Assembly (NCBI GenBank): GCA_029259535.1
Contig: JAPHEF010000001.1
Span: forward strand, 1 to 64,000
Reading direction: 5' to 3'
Length of the DNA stretch: 64,000 bases
From: Alkanophaga liquidiphilum
Lineage (GTDB): Archaea > Halobacteriota > Syntropharchaeia > Alkanophagales > B39-G2
The notes under the pieces are model-generated. The model was given only the letters and a program-made list of their open reading frames with translations, was not told where the DNA came from and searched no databases. This document shows positions 1 to 9,104 of the stretch, one piece after another; position 1 is the first letter of the stretch, and every line of letters begins with the position of its first letter. The translations under genes were made by a program, and so were the position numbers.

Positions 1-776
1 CGAGCAACTGTTACCGGATACATAAATGGATTTATCAGAATTTTTGCAATGTTAACAATAAATAAGCCGGTAATTGTAAAGTCTGGTCGGTGTTTGAAAC
101 ACAGTTGTACTGCGCCCTTGCCTAAGTTAAATTCACGCCTAAGCAATGTAGTTAGGGTGTCTCTGTGTCTGTGATACACGATAGCATTAGGCACGTATTT
201 TAGAAGATATCCTCTTTTCCTAACCCGATGACTAAGTTCCGTGTCTTCATTGGTTATGAAATCCTCGTCAAAACCACCAACCTCTAAAAGTACGGATTTT
301 CTGTAAGACGCATTGGAAGTATTAATAGCAGGCAAATATTCTCCATTAATTAGTTTTGGTACAAACAGACAGTCCTGAAATTTCTCCAGTACCTTTTTGG
401 AGTTGAGACCGACGATCTTACCACCTACACCGCCTATTTTATTGCTAGAGTAACCGGATAACAGGTTTTTTATCCAATATTCGTCGGCTACGCAGTCATC
501 ATCTATAAAACAGATAAAGTCACCCTCGCTATGAATTAATCCAAGGTTTCTGGCTGCTGCCGGTCCTTTTTTATCTTGGGGAAGACATATTAATTTGGGA
601 GTTTCCAAATTTTGGTTTAGCATCTCTATTAACTTCCTCACACCATCATCGGAGCTACTATCTACAACGATAACTTCGTATTTATCCTTTGGATAATTCT
701 GATTTAACAAGGAAGCTAAACACGAACTTATAAAGTCTGGTTTACCGATGGTAGGAACAACAACAGAAACTTTCAC
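1..776 (-). CDS. Glycosyltransferase family 2 (C-terminus beyond window)
   Basis: Predicted GT-A fold glycosyltransferase adding a sugar to a surface glycan. I translated this frame directly because it has a GTG start and runs off the left edge. The N-terminus has the GT2 strand VSVVVPT (residues 3-9). PAAARNLG (about 72-79) and the metal-binding IDDDC (91-95) follow. An in-frame TAG lies just upstream of the GTG, and a GGAAGG ribosome-binding-like run precedes it, so the start is reasonably fixed. About 258 codons are present. It lies downstream of the polysaccharide operon, separated from it by a decayed gene. Donor and acceptor cannot be told from sequence. Confidence 0.85.
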   Translation of the reverse strand, partial: MKVSVVVPTIGKPDFISSCLASLLNQNYPKDKYEVIVVDSSSDDGVRKLIEMLNQNLETPKLICLPQDKKGPAAARNLGLIHSEGDFICFIDDDCVADEYWIKNLLSGYSSNKIGGVGGKIVGLNSKKVLEKFQDCLFVPKLINGEYLPAINTSNASYRKSVLLEVGGFDEDFITNEDTELSHRVRKRGYLLKYVPNAIVYHRHRDTLTTLLRREFNLGKGAVQLCFKHRPDFTITGLFIVNIAKILINPFMYPVTVA

Positions 777-799
777 TCTGGTAATAGACCTTCCCCCCT

Positions 800-1143
800 T
801 TCTCTTCTACCAATTAGCGATTTCTGATGTAGTGGCAATCCGCGCATTTTTTCTTTGCAAAAGTTTAATTATCTTTCGATGCATATCTTTTTAGCCCAGG
901 TACTCTTCATCATTGAACCTCGTGTGGTGCCAAAGTACAGAAGTACACCTCCGTATTCTCCAACTGTTTTAATAATTTCAACGCTCGTTCTCCAATTCTT
1001 CTTTTATTCTAATTTTATTTCTGTGTACAATTCCATTTTTTGTGATTGTACCATATCCAGAATCACAAAGATATCACAAAAACTCATTTTAGTAGAATAG
1101 CCGGCCCACGACAGATAATTTGGTTGATGGATTACAACTTTGA
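800..1143 (-). pseudogene. Decayed chimera of wbqC 5' end and polysaccharide deacetylase 3' end
   Basis: This stretch encodes no intact protein. The first part (about 1140-985) reads VVIHQPNYLSWAGY in one frame and, after a frameshift, TKNGIVHRNKIR. Both match the N-terminus of the WbqC protein at 5997-6707. It then runs directly into VEIIKTVGEYGGVL, and after another shift LWHHTRFNDEEY and KIIKLLQRKNARI. These match the C-terminus of the deacetylase at 4574-5992. At least three frame changes and several stops are visible. In the intact locus the same two genes are adjacent in the same order, so this is a second copy with an internal deletion and decay. The fusion point falls at a GW dipeptide present in both genes. 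Confidence 0.85.
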
Positions 1144-2190
1144 TCAACTCCTCCGCCTCCTCAGTATTGAACATGCCATATCTATTAAATCCTCTGAGAT
1201 ATGCTGACTCACGGGAAGCGTTAATATTTCGTTTATAATTTTCCAAGAGTTGGGATACTCGTTGCTATCTTGTTCGTCTATGAATGTCCATCCTTTATTC
1301 TTAAGACAATAAACCCCAGAACTTCTTAATTTGTTATAAATCTCGTCTCTTTTTTTTACTAGGATTGGAAATCCGAAAGGACATATAGATTCAGGTAAGT
1401 TCTGAAATGGAACAATAATATTCTTGTTCGTGAATGCATCGATGTTTTCTAGATATCTCATGAAATTGTTTCTTCTTTTTCTAATAACTTTGCTAAAATC
1501 AATTTTACTTAAAATATTCAATGATTTTCTTGACATCGGTATTGGCTGTATCAAAAAATTATTTAGTAGTTGATATGAAAGCCTGAAGGCTACTGTTTTA
1601 AGCAAGTTAGATTTCACATTAATAGCATAATCTCTTAAGAAAATATAAATTTTTGCTAAATTTTTCATTTTAATTTCTTTGCGATAATCATTTCCTAGAT
1701 TATTTAATACCAAAACTCCACCGTCTGGTATGCTAAATGTCTTAGTTAATGAAAAAATAGAAATAACACCATATTTCCCAATTGGGCTCCCATCATTGTA
1801 TTTTGATAGAAATGCCTGTGCACAGTCTTCTATCAGGAGGATATTCTTTTCTTTACACAACATTACAAGTTCTTCTATGTTTTGTGGAAAACCAAAGTTA
1901 TGAATTATCAAAATCGCCTTAGTCTGTTCTGAAATCCTTTTTTCTATTTCTTCAATATTTAACGAAAAGTCAACATTTATGTCATAAAATTTATATTTAA
2001 TCCCTTTTTTAATTATTGGCTTTATGACTCCTTCAGGGACGTAACCTGGTACCAGTATCTCATCTCTCGCTGAAAGTTTCAGCAATTCAAGACCCAGATA
2101 CAGAGCACTCCTACCGGAAATTAGTAGTAAATAGTTTTTCGAGGGTAAAAACCTTTCAATTTCTTTTAAACTTTCTTGAGATTGCCTCAT
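1144..2190 (-). CDS. DegT/DnrJ/EryC1/StrS-type aminotransferase
   Basis: Predicted PLP-dependent (fold type I) sugar aminotransferase that makes an amino sugar for a surface polysaccharide. It has 348 residues, typical or slightly short for the family. SGRSALYLGL near residue 25 is the phosphate-binding start of the fold. IEDCAQAF (about 120) has the PLP-contacting Asp. SLTKTFSIPDGG (about 148-159) has the likely Schiff-base lysine. It overlaps the acyltransferase gene upstream by 35 bp. This pairing is common where a nucleotide-linked amino sugar is made and then N-acylated. The actual sugar is unknown. Confidence 0.88.
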   Translation of the reverse strand: MRQSQESLKEIERFLPSKNYLLLISGRSALYLGLELLKLSARDEILVPGYVPEGVIKPIIKKGIKYKFYDINVDFSLNIEEIEKRISEQTKAILIIHNFGFPQNIEELVMLCKEKNILLIEDCAQAFLSKYNDGSPIGKYGVISIFSLTKTFSIPDGGVLVLNNLGNDYRKEIKMKNLAKIYIFLRDYAINVKSNLLKTVAFRLSYQLLNNFLIQPIPMSRKSLNILSKIDFSKVIRKRRNNFMRYLENIDAFTNKNIIVPFQNLPESICPFGFPILVKKRDEIYNKLRSSGVYCLKNKGWTFIDEQDSNEYPNSWKIINEILTLPVSQHISEDLIDMACSILRRRRS

Positions 2191-2629
2191 TTACATCCCC
2201 AATCTTTCTTGCCGGAATGCCAGCCACTATAGTATATGGTGGCACATCTTTAGTAACAACCGACCCAGCAGCAACAATCGCCTTTTCTCCTATTGTAACG
2301 CCGGGCAAAATTATACTACCAGCACCGATGAATGCACCCCTTTTTATGACCACTTTTCCTCTTTTTATAGGCAACTTACTGTCTATTACATGAAAACTGG
2401 AGTCGTGTGTGACTATAGTCACTCTGGGTGCGATATTGACACCGTCCTCTATATCAACTAGCTCTGGTCTCGCCTCCTCTATAAACACCCCCGGACCAAT
2501 AAACACGTCTTTTCCAATTTTTATTCCTCTTAATTTGTAGAAGGGTATTCTAAGCTTGTTATGAGGAGCATACATAGCTAAGAAGTGCAATACTCCTCTT
2601 ACGGTCAAGCTTCTGTATATTCTTTTCAT
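2156..2629 (-). CDS. Hexapeptide-repeat (left-handed beta-helix) acyltransferase
   Basis: Predicted O- or N-acyltransferase of the WbbJ/LacA type acting on a sugar. Imperfect hexapeptides run from IGKDVFIGPGVFIE through VVIKRGAFIGAGSIILPG and VTIGEKAIVAAGSVVTKDV, ending in the family motif PPYTIVAGIPARKIG. An upstream reading frame is open to 2686. I chose the ATG at 2629 because a TATA-like box at 2649-2658 would start transcription near it; the ATG at 2638 is the alternative. The end overlaps the aminotransferase start. With that neighbour it probably acylates the amino group of the new amino sugar (inference). Confidence 0.88.
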   Translation of the reverse strand: MKRIYRSLTVRGVLHFLAMYAPHNKLRIPFYKLRGIKIGKDVFIGPGVFIEEARPELVDIEDGVNIAPRVTIVTHDSSFHVIDSKLPIKRGKVVIKRGAFIGAGSIILPGVTIGEKAIVAAGSVVTKDVPPYTIVAGIPARKIGDVNEAISRKFKRN

Positions 2630-2646
2630 AATTTTCATAATGCCAA

Positions 2647-2660
2647 AACTTATATACTTT
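2647..2660 (-). promoter_or_regulatory. TATA-like box ahead of the acyltransferase gene
   Basis: On the minus strand the sequence reads AAAGTATATAAG, a good archaeal box A. Transcription would start near 2627, at the chosen start codon, giving a leaderless mRNA. It implies that the acyltransferase and aminotransferase can be expressed independently of the broken glycosyltransferase upstream. Confidence 0.5.
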
Positions 2661-3583
2661 TTATGCTTGTAATAAACCTTCTGCAAAGTTCAATGGAACC
2701 TTAGACTTCTCTATCCCGAAATTATCACTGGTTCTGGCATCCGAGATTTTCCTGCGCAGCCCCTTCATCGCTAATTCCCGCCCATAACTCTTAGCATCAC
2801 TCTGGACACAAATGATGACTAAACAGTTTGCCAATCGCTTATATTCCTCTTCGTAGGCCCCGTACTCTATTATATCTAAATGAAAATCCGACCTCTTCAT
2901 TTAGCCAAAGCATCTAAAAGGTAATCTATCCTTGATGGGGTGGAGCCTCCCAACGAAAAGTTTCTCTTAGTTTTGTCTTCTCTTATGTTCTCATTAGGAG
3001 CTGGATAGAAAATTTTTGCATCTACAATATTTGGAAGCGTTCTATCACAATTTCTCTGTATTCCGAGTGATTTTATGTGAGCACATAGATATTTGCTCAC
3101 TGGTAATAAGAGGTCAGCACTGTTCAGAGTAAAACGTGCTATTAACACTTTAACTATATTTTTAATCTTTCCTATTGTAGTTTTCACCTCTTCAACTAAT
3201 AGAGTGTGATCTGTGATAATCGCAGGGATATTATAAAGTTTTCCGAAAATTATACCCAAGAAACCTGATACATAAACATGAGCATGAATAATATCTGGCT
3301 TGAACTGTCTTTTTATTTTTTGAAAGGTTCTGAACATGCTGTAAAAATACAAGAGGTTAGACATCAGTCTTGGTATTTTTTTGTATCTTACTCTAAAAAT
3401 TATTATGTTCTCTTCATTTTCGACACTAACTTCATACAATTTTTTTATCTTATCGCTCTGGTATCCGTATAGGACTGCAACCTGATCAATCAATGATACC
3501 GCTTTAGCGTGTTCTCTTATAAAAATGCCAGATACAGGATTCTCCTCACGAGGATACCATGATGTTATAAACAAGACTTTCAT
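2661..3583 (-). pseudogene. GT4-family glycosyltransferase, frameshifted and truncated
   Basis: The first part (3583-2897, 228 residues) is the N-terminal half of a GT-B glycosyltransferase: MKVLFITSWYPREENPVSGIF, a HAH motif in FKPDIIHAHVYVSG, and PNIVDAKIFYP at the domain junction. It stops after LLDALAK. A second frame starting at the overlapping ATGA (2900) continues with MKRSDFHLDIIEYGAYEEEYKRL. In GT4 enzymes such a segment normally follows LLDALA without a break, so I infer a frameshift near 2899. The remaining residues to 2661 do not look like a GT4 C-terminus, and the conserved E-x7-E donor site is missing. The enzyme is probably inactive unless the frameshift is programmed or a sequencing error. 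Confidence 0.75.
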
Positions 3584-4608
3584 AGAAAATTCCTAAGTTG
3601 ACTATATATATTTTCTGCTATCTTAGAAACCCTAGAGCTTTTCTTTATGGCAAAGTTCAAACTCAAGTCTGGGTTGAAATTTGCTTTATACTGTGCAAGT
3701 CTCTCTGTATTGGCTCCAATTTCGTAAAACACTTTATAACCATTTGTGCAACCATACATTATACTTTCCCAGATGAGCAAGTCATTAGGATAGATGCCTT
3801 TAATTCTTGTTTTTGCATTTCCTACCCAGCTACATATCTGGTCCTTATAAACCAAGTTAATAAGTCCTCCAACAACTTCTCCATTCATCTCAGCCACAAT
3901 TATGTACATACATTCTTTAAAGCAATCATATATATCTTCCAAGTATTCAAGCCGAGTCTTTAGTTTTCTACCTTGCTCTTGGTACCTTTTCTCAAGCTGA
4001 GAATATATCATTCTTAAGTCCTCCTTGGCTCCTTTCGATATTTCCAAATTTTCGGACGCTTTCTTGATATTTTTTCTTGTATGCTTTTTTAGATTTTCCC
4101 ATAACTTCTCTTTTCCAATCGAAAGATCAAAGGAGTAATTGAAATTTGGAACTACATTATAACCACTCCATATGAAGGGTCTTACATCTATAAAATTGGG
4201 TGGATGAACAATGTTTACGTAATTTGCTCTGATTTCATCCCTCAAGAAATAGTCCAATTCTTTTTGGAATTCTATGAGATTTGACTCTTTCTTGTTCTGC
4301 TTTAGTTGATCATAGTTTACCATCAGAAGACCTAGGAAAGGAACAGCTGCATGAGGAGGTGGTGAAAACACCATTCTTAGAACGAATTTCTTCTGATAAA
4401 ATAGCGGGATTAGTGCCACTGGTTCTGTGCCTTTGTATCCTATTATTGGATAAAGCTTGGAGTTCGTATGCTTCTCCACTATCTTAAGCCATTTCCATGT
4501 GTGGAAAATCGTTCCATGCGGAGAAGATTCGACAAGTCTATCCCAGAGTTCTGCATCCTCCTCTCTCGCAACTTTAAGCTCCACTTTTGACAAGCTTAAC
4601 CCCTCCAT
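3580..4608 (-). CDS. FemAB/GNAT-like aminoacyl- or acyltransferase
   Basis: Predicted transferase of the FemAB-like (double GNAT) superfamily. In cell-surface clusters these proteins put amino-acid or acyl groups on glycans. It has 342 residues. The N-terminus carries W-x-R-L-V and SSPHGTIFHTWKWL (about 29-42), the family's opening pattern. The middle has LWENLKKHTRKNIKKA (about 170-185), a basic helix typical of the family. The second GNAT half has VAEMNGEVVGGLINLVY and LLIWESIMYG. It overlaps the deacetylase start by 35 bp and the GT4 gene by 4 bp, so it is translationally coupled. A paralogue sits at 8070-9104, also beside a deacetylase. Confidence 0.8.
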   Translation of the reverse strand: MEGLSLSKVELKVAREEDAELWDRLVESSPHGTIFHTWKWLKIVEKHTNSKLYPIIGYKGTEPVALIPLFYQKKFVLRMVFSPPPHAAVPFLGLLMVNYDQLKQNKKESNLIEFQKELDYFLRDEIRANYVNIVHPPNFIDVRPFIWSGYNVVPNFNYSFDLSIGKEKLWENLKKHTRKNIKKASENLEISKGAKEDLRMIYSQLEKRYQEQGRKLKTRLEYLEDIYDCFKECMYIIVAEMNGEVVGGLINLVYKDQICSWVGNAKTRIKGIYPNDLLIWESIMYGCTNGYKVFYEIGANTERLAQYKANFNPDLSLNFAIKKSSRVSKIAENIYSQLRNFL

Positions 4609-5992
4609 CTAACTCCCTTTTCAACCACCATTTAGCTATACTGGATGCATTGGTTATCCACGCATTTTTCTCCCTACAGGTATTGATTATCCTCTCATAT
4701 AATTCTCTCATTCCAGGATGTTCCTTCTCATTAAATACGGTATGGTGCCATAACAAGGTTAAAACTCCGCCATATCCTTCTACTGTATCAATAATCTCAA
4801 GACACCTCTTCCATCCGTTCCTGTCTGGAGCAATTGATATATCCATGATAGTAACCGGTATTTCAAGAATGGACATCATCTTGCCATTATTGAATGGATG
4901 GAATGGGAAACACGTCCCCCATCTAAACCCTATTCTTTTACCGCCTTTAAACCCTAAGGAGGTATCATATTCAAACCCTGCTTCTTCCTGATACTCCCAT
5001 GTTTCCGGTATTTTCAGATTAAGGTGATGTTGTCTTATTCCGCTAACTTTCTTTCCCAGCACACTTTCTAACTCTGCTTTTTCATACTTTAATTTTTCTT
5101 TATCTTGATAAGACTCATAGGACCCGTGCAGTCCAATTTCCCATCCATTGGATGATAATTTCCTTATAATATTGGCCACCTCTGATTCTTTGAAATCGTA
5201 TTTTCTTGCATAATGGTGCCATGTTGATGGTTTGAAAATATTTACTTTAGCAGTCTCTTTCAAGAAATAAAAAGTAGACCTTACACCTAATTTCTCTTCG
5301 AGCTTCATAATGTCTTCGAATGTCCAATAAGGATTTCTTCCAAGTATCCTATCCGTGAAGAATGAGCTCAGCTGATAAATGACTTTTGATAACTTCCGCA
5401 CCCTTATCCCTCTGACAGCTTGAGTGAAGTACTGATACGTCTTTCTGATTTCATCAACATCGTGCGTCAGGCAGACTGCAAATTTTTTCCCATCTGGCCA
5501 GAATGGCTTATACTTCAAGGGGACGTTTAATTTGCGAGAGGCGAACAAGAGACAGTCGAACAATATTTTTTCGTAATAATCCACAATAGGCACCTTTGCG
5601 ACTTCATGCACATTTTCTTCTCCCCCCCAAAGATGCTCGAGGAATCCTGTTAATATGCGTCCAACTTCGTTGAAGATATCAAAGCTAATTCTTATGCTAT
5701 TACCATCTAATACCACACATGGACTTTCCTTCCTTTTGTCATCAATGGGCATTGAGCTCTCATTGTTCCCCATCCATACCATGATTTTTCCATACGAAGA
5801 TAATTCTCCAGCGTCTTTACTCACATAAATGTTAAATCCACTTGTTTTAGAATCTATCCCATAAATAATGTTTATTTTTGAATCTCTATCAAAAGCAAGC
5901 TGAATTCCATACTTCTGGATAAAGTGGTTTACGCCATAGCTTGCTAAGGGTTCAAGGTCCTCACAGTGTATCGAAAGTGAATTTTGCACCAT
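4574..5992 (-). CDS. Polysaccharide deacetylase family protein
   Basis: Predicted carbohydrate esterase 4-like metal-dependent deacetylase of 472 residues. An N-terminal region of about 160 residues precedes the NodB-like domain. The domain opens with CLTHDVDEIRKTY (about 173-185), whose Asp pair fits the base and metal ligand. GWEIGLHGSYESY (about 280) supplies further His ligands. LLWHHTVFNEKEHPG near residue 418 is the C-terminal histidine motif. It starts 4 bp after wbqC. A decayed copy of its C-terminus lies at about 800-985. Likely substrate is an N-acetyl group on a surface glycan or lipid-linked sugar (inference). Confidence 0.85.
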   Translation of the reverse strand: MVQNSLSIHCEDLEPLASYGVNHFIQKYGIQLAFDRDSKINIIYGIDSKTSGFNIYVSKDAGELSSYGKIMVWMGNNESSMPIDDKRKESPCVVLDGNSIRISFDIFNEVGRILTGFLEHLWGGEENVHEVAKVPIVDYYEKILFDCLLFASRKLNVPLKYKPFWPDGKKFAVCLTHDVDEIRKTYQYFTQAVRGIRVRKLSKVIYQLSSFFTDRILGRNPYWTFEDIMKLEEKLGVRSTFYFLKETAKVNIFKPSTWHHYARKYDFKESEVANIIRKLSSNGWEIGLHGSYESYQDKEKLKYEKAELESVLGKKVSGIRQHHLNLKIPETWEYQEEAGFEYDTSLGFKGGKRIGFRWGTCFPFHPFNNGKMMSILEIPVTIMDISIAPDRNGWKRCLEIIDTVEGYGGVLTLLWHHTVFNEKEHPGMRELYERIINTCREKNAWITNASSIAKWWLKRELDGGVKLVKSGA

Positions 5993-5996
5993 GGGC

Positions 5997-6707
5997 TTAC
6001 AACGAGTTCACTTCTCCTTTTATTAGCGCTCTTGCTCTTTCATCGCCCACATTGAATAAGAGATCTATCGCACTCATGAACGGCTCGAATCCCTCCCATC
6101 TCTGAGGATATTCAAAAGGTTTAAACTCAAAATATTTCACCTCTATACCTTCTTTTTCAAATTTCTCTTCCTCCATATATTTTTTCCCACCCATCCCGGA
6201 AATATAAACGTCTCCACCAACCTTTTTCACTATCTCTAAGTTTAAATCTGTTTTTGTTAAAGATGGATCTAAATTTAACTCACTGCTCCTTATAATTTCG
6301 GGGTGTATATCAAAGCATTCGAATAAATAGAATATGATTGCTTCGTTTATATCCTGGAGTCTAGTATACCTTCTCTCAGAATACACTTCCTCAAAGAAGT
6401 CTTTATACTTTGTGAAATATTTTGCTCTACCATAATTTCCTATTATGAGTCTCCAATGTTTTCCCCACCATTTTCTGTCTTTTGGAAGACAGACATCTTT
6501 GATGGCAGCTCCTTTGTATTTGCTTTCTATGGGAATAGTGAGCCACGTCCAACCCTCCTTCGTTCTGATTTTATTTCTGTGGATAACTCCGTTTTTCGTG
6601 AATTTTGCAACATCTAGTATAACAAATATATCTGCCCTTGCTACTTTTTGAAAAAATCCGATCCAAGGCAAATAATTAGGCTGGTGTATAGCAACAGTCC
6701 TTCCCAT
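5997..6707 (-). CDS. WbqC-like family protein
   Basis: WbqC-like proteins are found in O-antigen and other surface-glycan clusters. The family's reaction is unclear, though it resembles amino-acid-modifying enzymes. It has 236 residues, the usual length. The N-terminus VAIHQPNYLPWIGFF (about 5-19) is the family signature, followed by DIFVILDVAKFTKNG and HRNKIRTKEGWTWLT. ISGMGGKKYM (about 170) is a second conserved patch. It is first in a tightly packed minus-strand operon leading through deacetylase and FemAB-like genes. A ruined copy of its N-terminus is at 985-1140. Confidence 0.88.
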   Translation of the reverse strand: MGRTVAIHQPNYLPWIGFFQKVARADIFVILDVAKFTKNGVIHRNKIRTKEGWTWLTIPIESKYKGAAIKDVCLPKDRKWWGKHWRLIIGNYGRAKYFTKYKDFFEEVYSERRYTRLQDINEAIIFYLFECFDIHPEIIRSSELNLDPSLTKTDLNLEIVKKVGGDVYISGMGGKKYMEEEKFEKEGIEVKYFEFKPFEYPQRWEGFEPFMSAIDLLFNVGDERARALIKGEVNSL

Positions 6708-6931
6708 TCATACCACCGATGTCCTTATCACCTCAAATACTTCCGCAAATGTGTAATCAATTTACATCCTCCCCGCATATGTCAGCGTCCATATTTTTAT
6801 CGGAATATGCGTAGGGATTTTGTGATTGTTGATAGGTGAAAGAGAATATCTCTTTTCCTTACTTCCAACCAATCTTGCGGTCATCCCTCCTGCTCCTGTC
6901 TCCTCATCATCGAGGGCTGGGAATTATCTTC

Positions 6932-8023
6932 TCAAACTGATTCATCTTTCTCCCGTCTTTTATACTCATAAAAACTCTCAGGATACCTCTCAATGAAATT
7001 TACCATCCAGGCGGTCACATCTATCTTATCCTTCAAAAGTTTCTCCCTCTTCTTTCTCCATTCGTCCTTTGAATTTTTATCTTCTAAGATGCTTATCGCT
7101 TTTTCTAATGCTTGATTCTGATCTGGGTAGAAATAAAGCAAACCGTATTTATCCCTAAGCTCCAAGAAATTACCGGTAAACTCGCCCGTTGCAATTCCTT
7201 TAGATGTGGATTCTATATGTATTGCAGGTGTTCCTAATATTGCTGCTTCAGCTGCCATCGTGCCTCCTTCGCCTATATAGAGATCAGCATAATAGAGGAG
7301 AGAATGTATTTTCTCTGGAGGGGTGGTTATACGGTATTTTTCGAGTTTCCTATCAAGTTTACGCTCTGACGTAATAAAAACGCTTCCATAGTGTTCAAGG
7401 GATTTGATGAATTCTAATTCCTTTCCTCTGTCAATCCCCTTTAACTTTATGTCATGAGATGCACCCCAAGAGATGAATCTGAGAATAATGAAGGTGTCAC
7501 ATCTTGATACATCCATCTCATCAAGAACTGACATGTCGGGTTTAAAGTACTTTGGATGTAGGTATGCAAGCTCGTGGTATCCATTATATCTTACCTGTTT
7601 TTTGCCTAGATCGAGTTTAAAACACGTAGGTGTCAGGATTACGTCTGTAAAGGGAGCATACAATCTTATTTGTTCTGTTGAAATTTCTGTATCCTCGAGA
7701 GAAATGTGAGGTTTACCAAGTAATTTGGATACATGAGCTGCAAACATAGAACCATGGCTTATGAAAATATCTGGTTTAAACTCCCTAGCAACTTTGTATA
7801 GTTTGTACTCTCTTATGATTAAGGAGAGTAATTTGCCAAGTAAATTTTTGTGGTGTCTTTCCAAGCTTTCGTATTCGAAACCATAAGCGTCTAACAAATG
7901 TAACGTAATCTCCTTATCCTTTGCAGTAATCATAACCTCATGTCCTCTTTCTTCTAGATTCCATATTATATTCTTAAACAAATGAACGTGTGCAGGGTGC
8001 CCGATATCAACTAATATCTTCAT
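6932..8023 (-). CDS. DUF354 family GT-B glycosyltransferase-like protein
   Basis: Predicted GT-B fold protein of the DUF354 family, usually found in archaeal and bacterial surface-glycan loci. The N-terminus MKILVDIGHPAHVHLFKN is diagnostic. FKPDIFISHGS (about 84) and a C-terminal ADLYIGEGGTMAAEAAILGTP (about 248-268) resemble the donor-binding Rossmann half of MurG-like enzymes. It has 363 residues, full length. It lies between the two glycan sub-operons, 46 bp downstream of the FemAB-like gene at 8070-9104. About 220 bp without a gene separates it from wbqC. Substrate unknown. Confidence 0.82.
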   Translation of the reverse strand: MKILVDIGHPAHVHLFKNIIWNLEERGHEVMITAKDKEITLHLLDAYGFEYESLERHHKNLLGKLLSLIIREYKLYKVAREFKPDIFISHGSMFAAHVSKLLGKPHISLEDTEISTEQIRLYAPFTDVILTPTCFKLDLGKKQVRYNGYHELAYLHPKYFKPDMSVLDEMDVSRCDTFIILRFISWGASHDIKLKGIDRGKELEFIKSLEHYGSVFITSERKLDRKLEKYRITTPPEKIHSLLYYADLYIGEGGTMAAEAAILGTPAIHIESTSKGIATGEFTGNFLELRDKYGLLYFYPDQNQALEKAISILEDKNSKDEWRKKREKLLKDKIDVTAWMVNFIERYPESFYEYKRREKDESV

Positions 8024-8069
8024 TCCAAATATCCCGTCACTGTTAATGTTAGAGGCTATATGGCATTCG

Positions 8070-9104
8070 CTATGAATATGGCTTTTGCTTCCTCCATTTT
8101 ATTCTCCTATATAATTTGAAGCCTCTCTCTGCAAGCCAAAACCTTAATGGAGCGTGTATTTTCCTATAACGACCAAAATTGACCATTGCCCCTCCAAACT
8201 GCCTCTTGAAATCTCTTACACCATACCTCTTTTTTGGGCTACCTGCCCCTCCAAAATCAAAAGTATGATACCCATTCATTGAACCATATTCTATTACATG
8301 CCATACCAAAACATCATTTGGGCATAAATATAAGTGTTCTCTAGATGATCCTGCATAAAAATCATATATAACTCCTTTATAGGTTAAGACCAAAATCGCT
8401 CCTATACTTTCATCCTCGTGCATTGCTAAGAAGAACTTAGCCATATCTTTAGGGACTAAAAGCTCAAAAATCGACACAAAAAGGCTTATGTCTGCGAGTG
8501 GTAGCTTTGCATTTTTGTAGGTTTCTTTTATCAAATTATAAAAAGAATCTATCAGCTCTCTATCCTTCACTTCTCTGACTTTTACTCCTCTCTTTATTCC
8601 TCTCCTGATATTGTTTCTTCTTTTCCTAGACAAATTGCTCCATAATTCTTCTCTAGATTTTGTCAAATCCACCAGAAAGTTTAAATGATCGCTGTATGTA
8701 TATCCAATATCATTGAATATATTTAGAATTTGCAAGGTATCCCACAAATTCCTGATCTCAGTATAGAGTGCTTTTTTCTGTACAATCTTGTCATAATGTT
8801 GCATTAATACTTTTAACGCGCTAATTCCATTTTCACTCTCAATAAATAAAGGGCCACCATAAATAATAGAACGGGCGGAAAAAGGTCCGAGTATGCCGCC
8901 TTCCTTTATCATAACCGCCTGCAGGAGAGCTATAATTCTATTATTATCATCAAGAGCTGCAAGCGTTATGGGCTCATAATTTTTCGTCCGTTTATAAACT
9001 TCAGCCATCTCCGGTGTTTGAAAAATATTTCCATGCGGATGATTATACACAAAATCGCTCCAATCCTTCTTGTTCGGAGAATCTGTTATTTTAAAGGCTT
9101 CCAT
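8070..9104 (-). CDS. FemAB/GNAT-like transferase (second copy)
   Basis: A 344-residue member of the FemAB-like superfamily and a paralogue of the protein at 3580-4608. Both share the opening pattern HPHGNIFQTPEM / SPHGTIFHTWKW. Both also share the basic helix ELWSNLSRKRRNNIRRGIKR and the closing pattern NDVLVWHVIEYGSMNGY with a conserved downstream Gly-rich DFGGAG. It overlaps the upstream deacetylase gene by 14 bp. Repetition of this pair suggests the two proteins act in one modification: removal of an acetyl group, then addition of an aminoacyl or acyl group to the freed amine (inference). Confidence 0.82.
   Translation of the reverse strand: MEAFKITDSPNKKDWSDFVYNHPHGNIFQTPEMAEVYKRTKNYEPITLAALDDNNRIIALLQAVMIKEGGILGPFSARSIIYGGPLFIESENGISALKVLMQHYDKIVQKKALYTEIRNLWDTLQILNIFNDIGYTYSDHLNFLVDLTKSREELWSNLSRKRRNNIRRGIKRGVKVREVKDRELIDSFYNLIKETYKNAKLPLADISLFVSIFELLVPKDMAKFFLAMHEDESIGAILVLTYKGVIYDFYAGSSREHLYLCPNDVLVWHVIEYGSMNGYHTFDFGGAGSPKKRYGVRDFKRQFGGAMVNFGRYRKIHAPLRFWLAERGFKLYRRIKWRKQKPYS

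Noticed and set aside
855..1100. Plus-strand open frame of 81 codons
   Set aside because: It is the complement of the decayed wbqC-deacetylase remnant and has no independent support.
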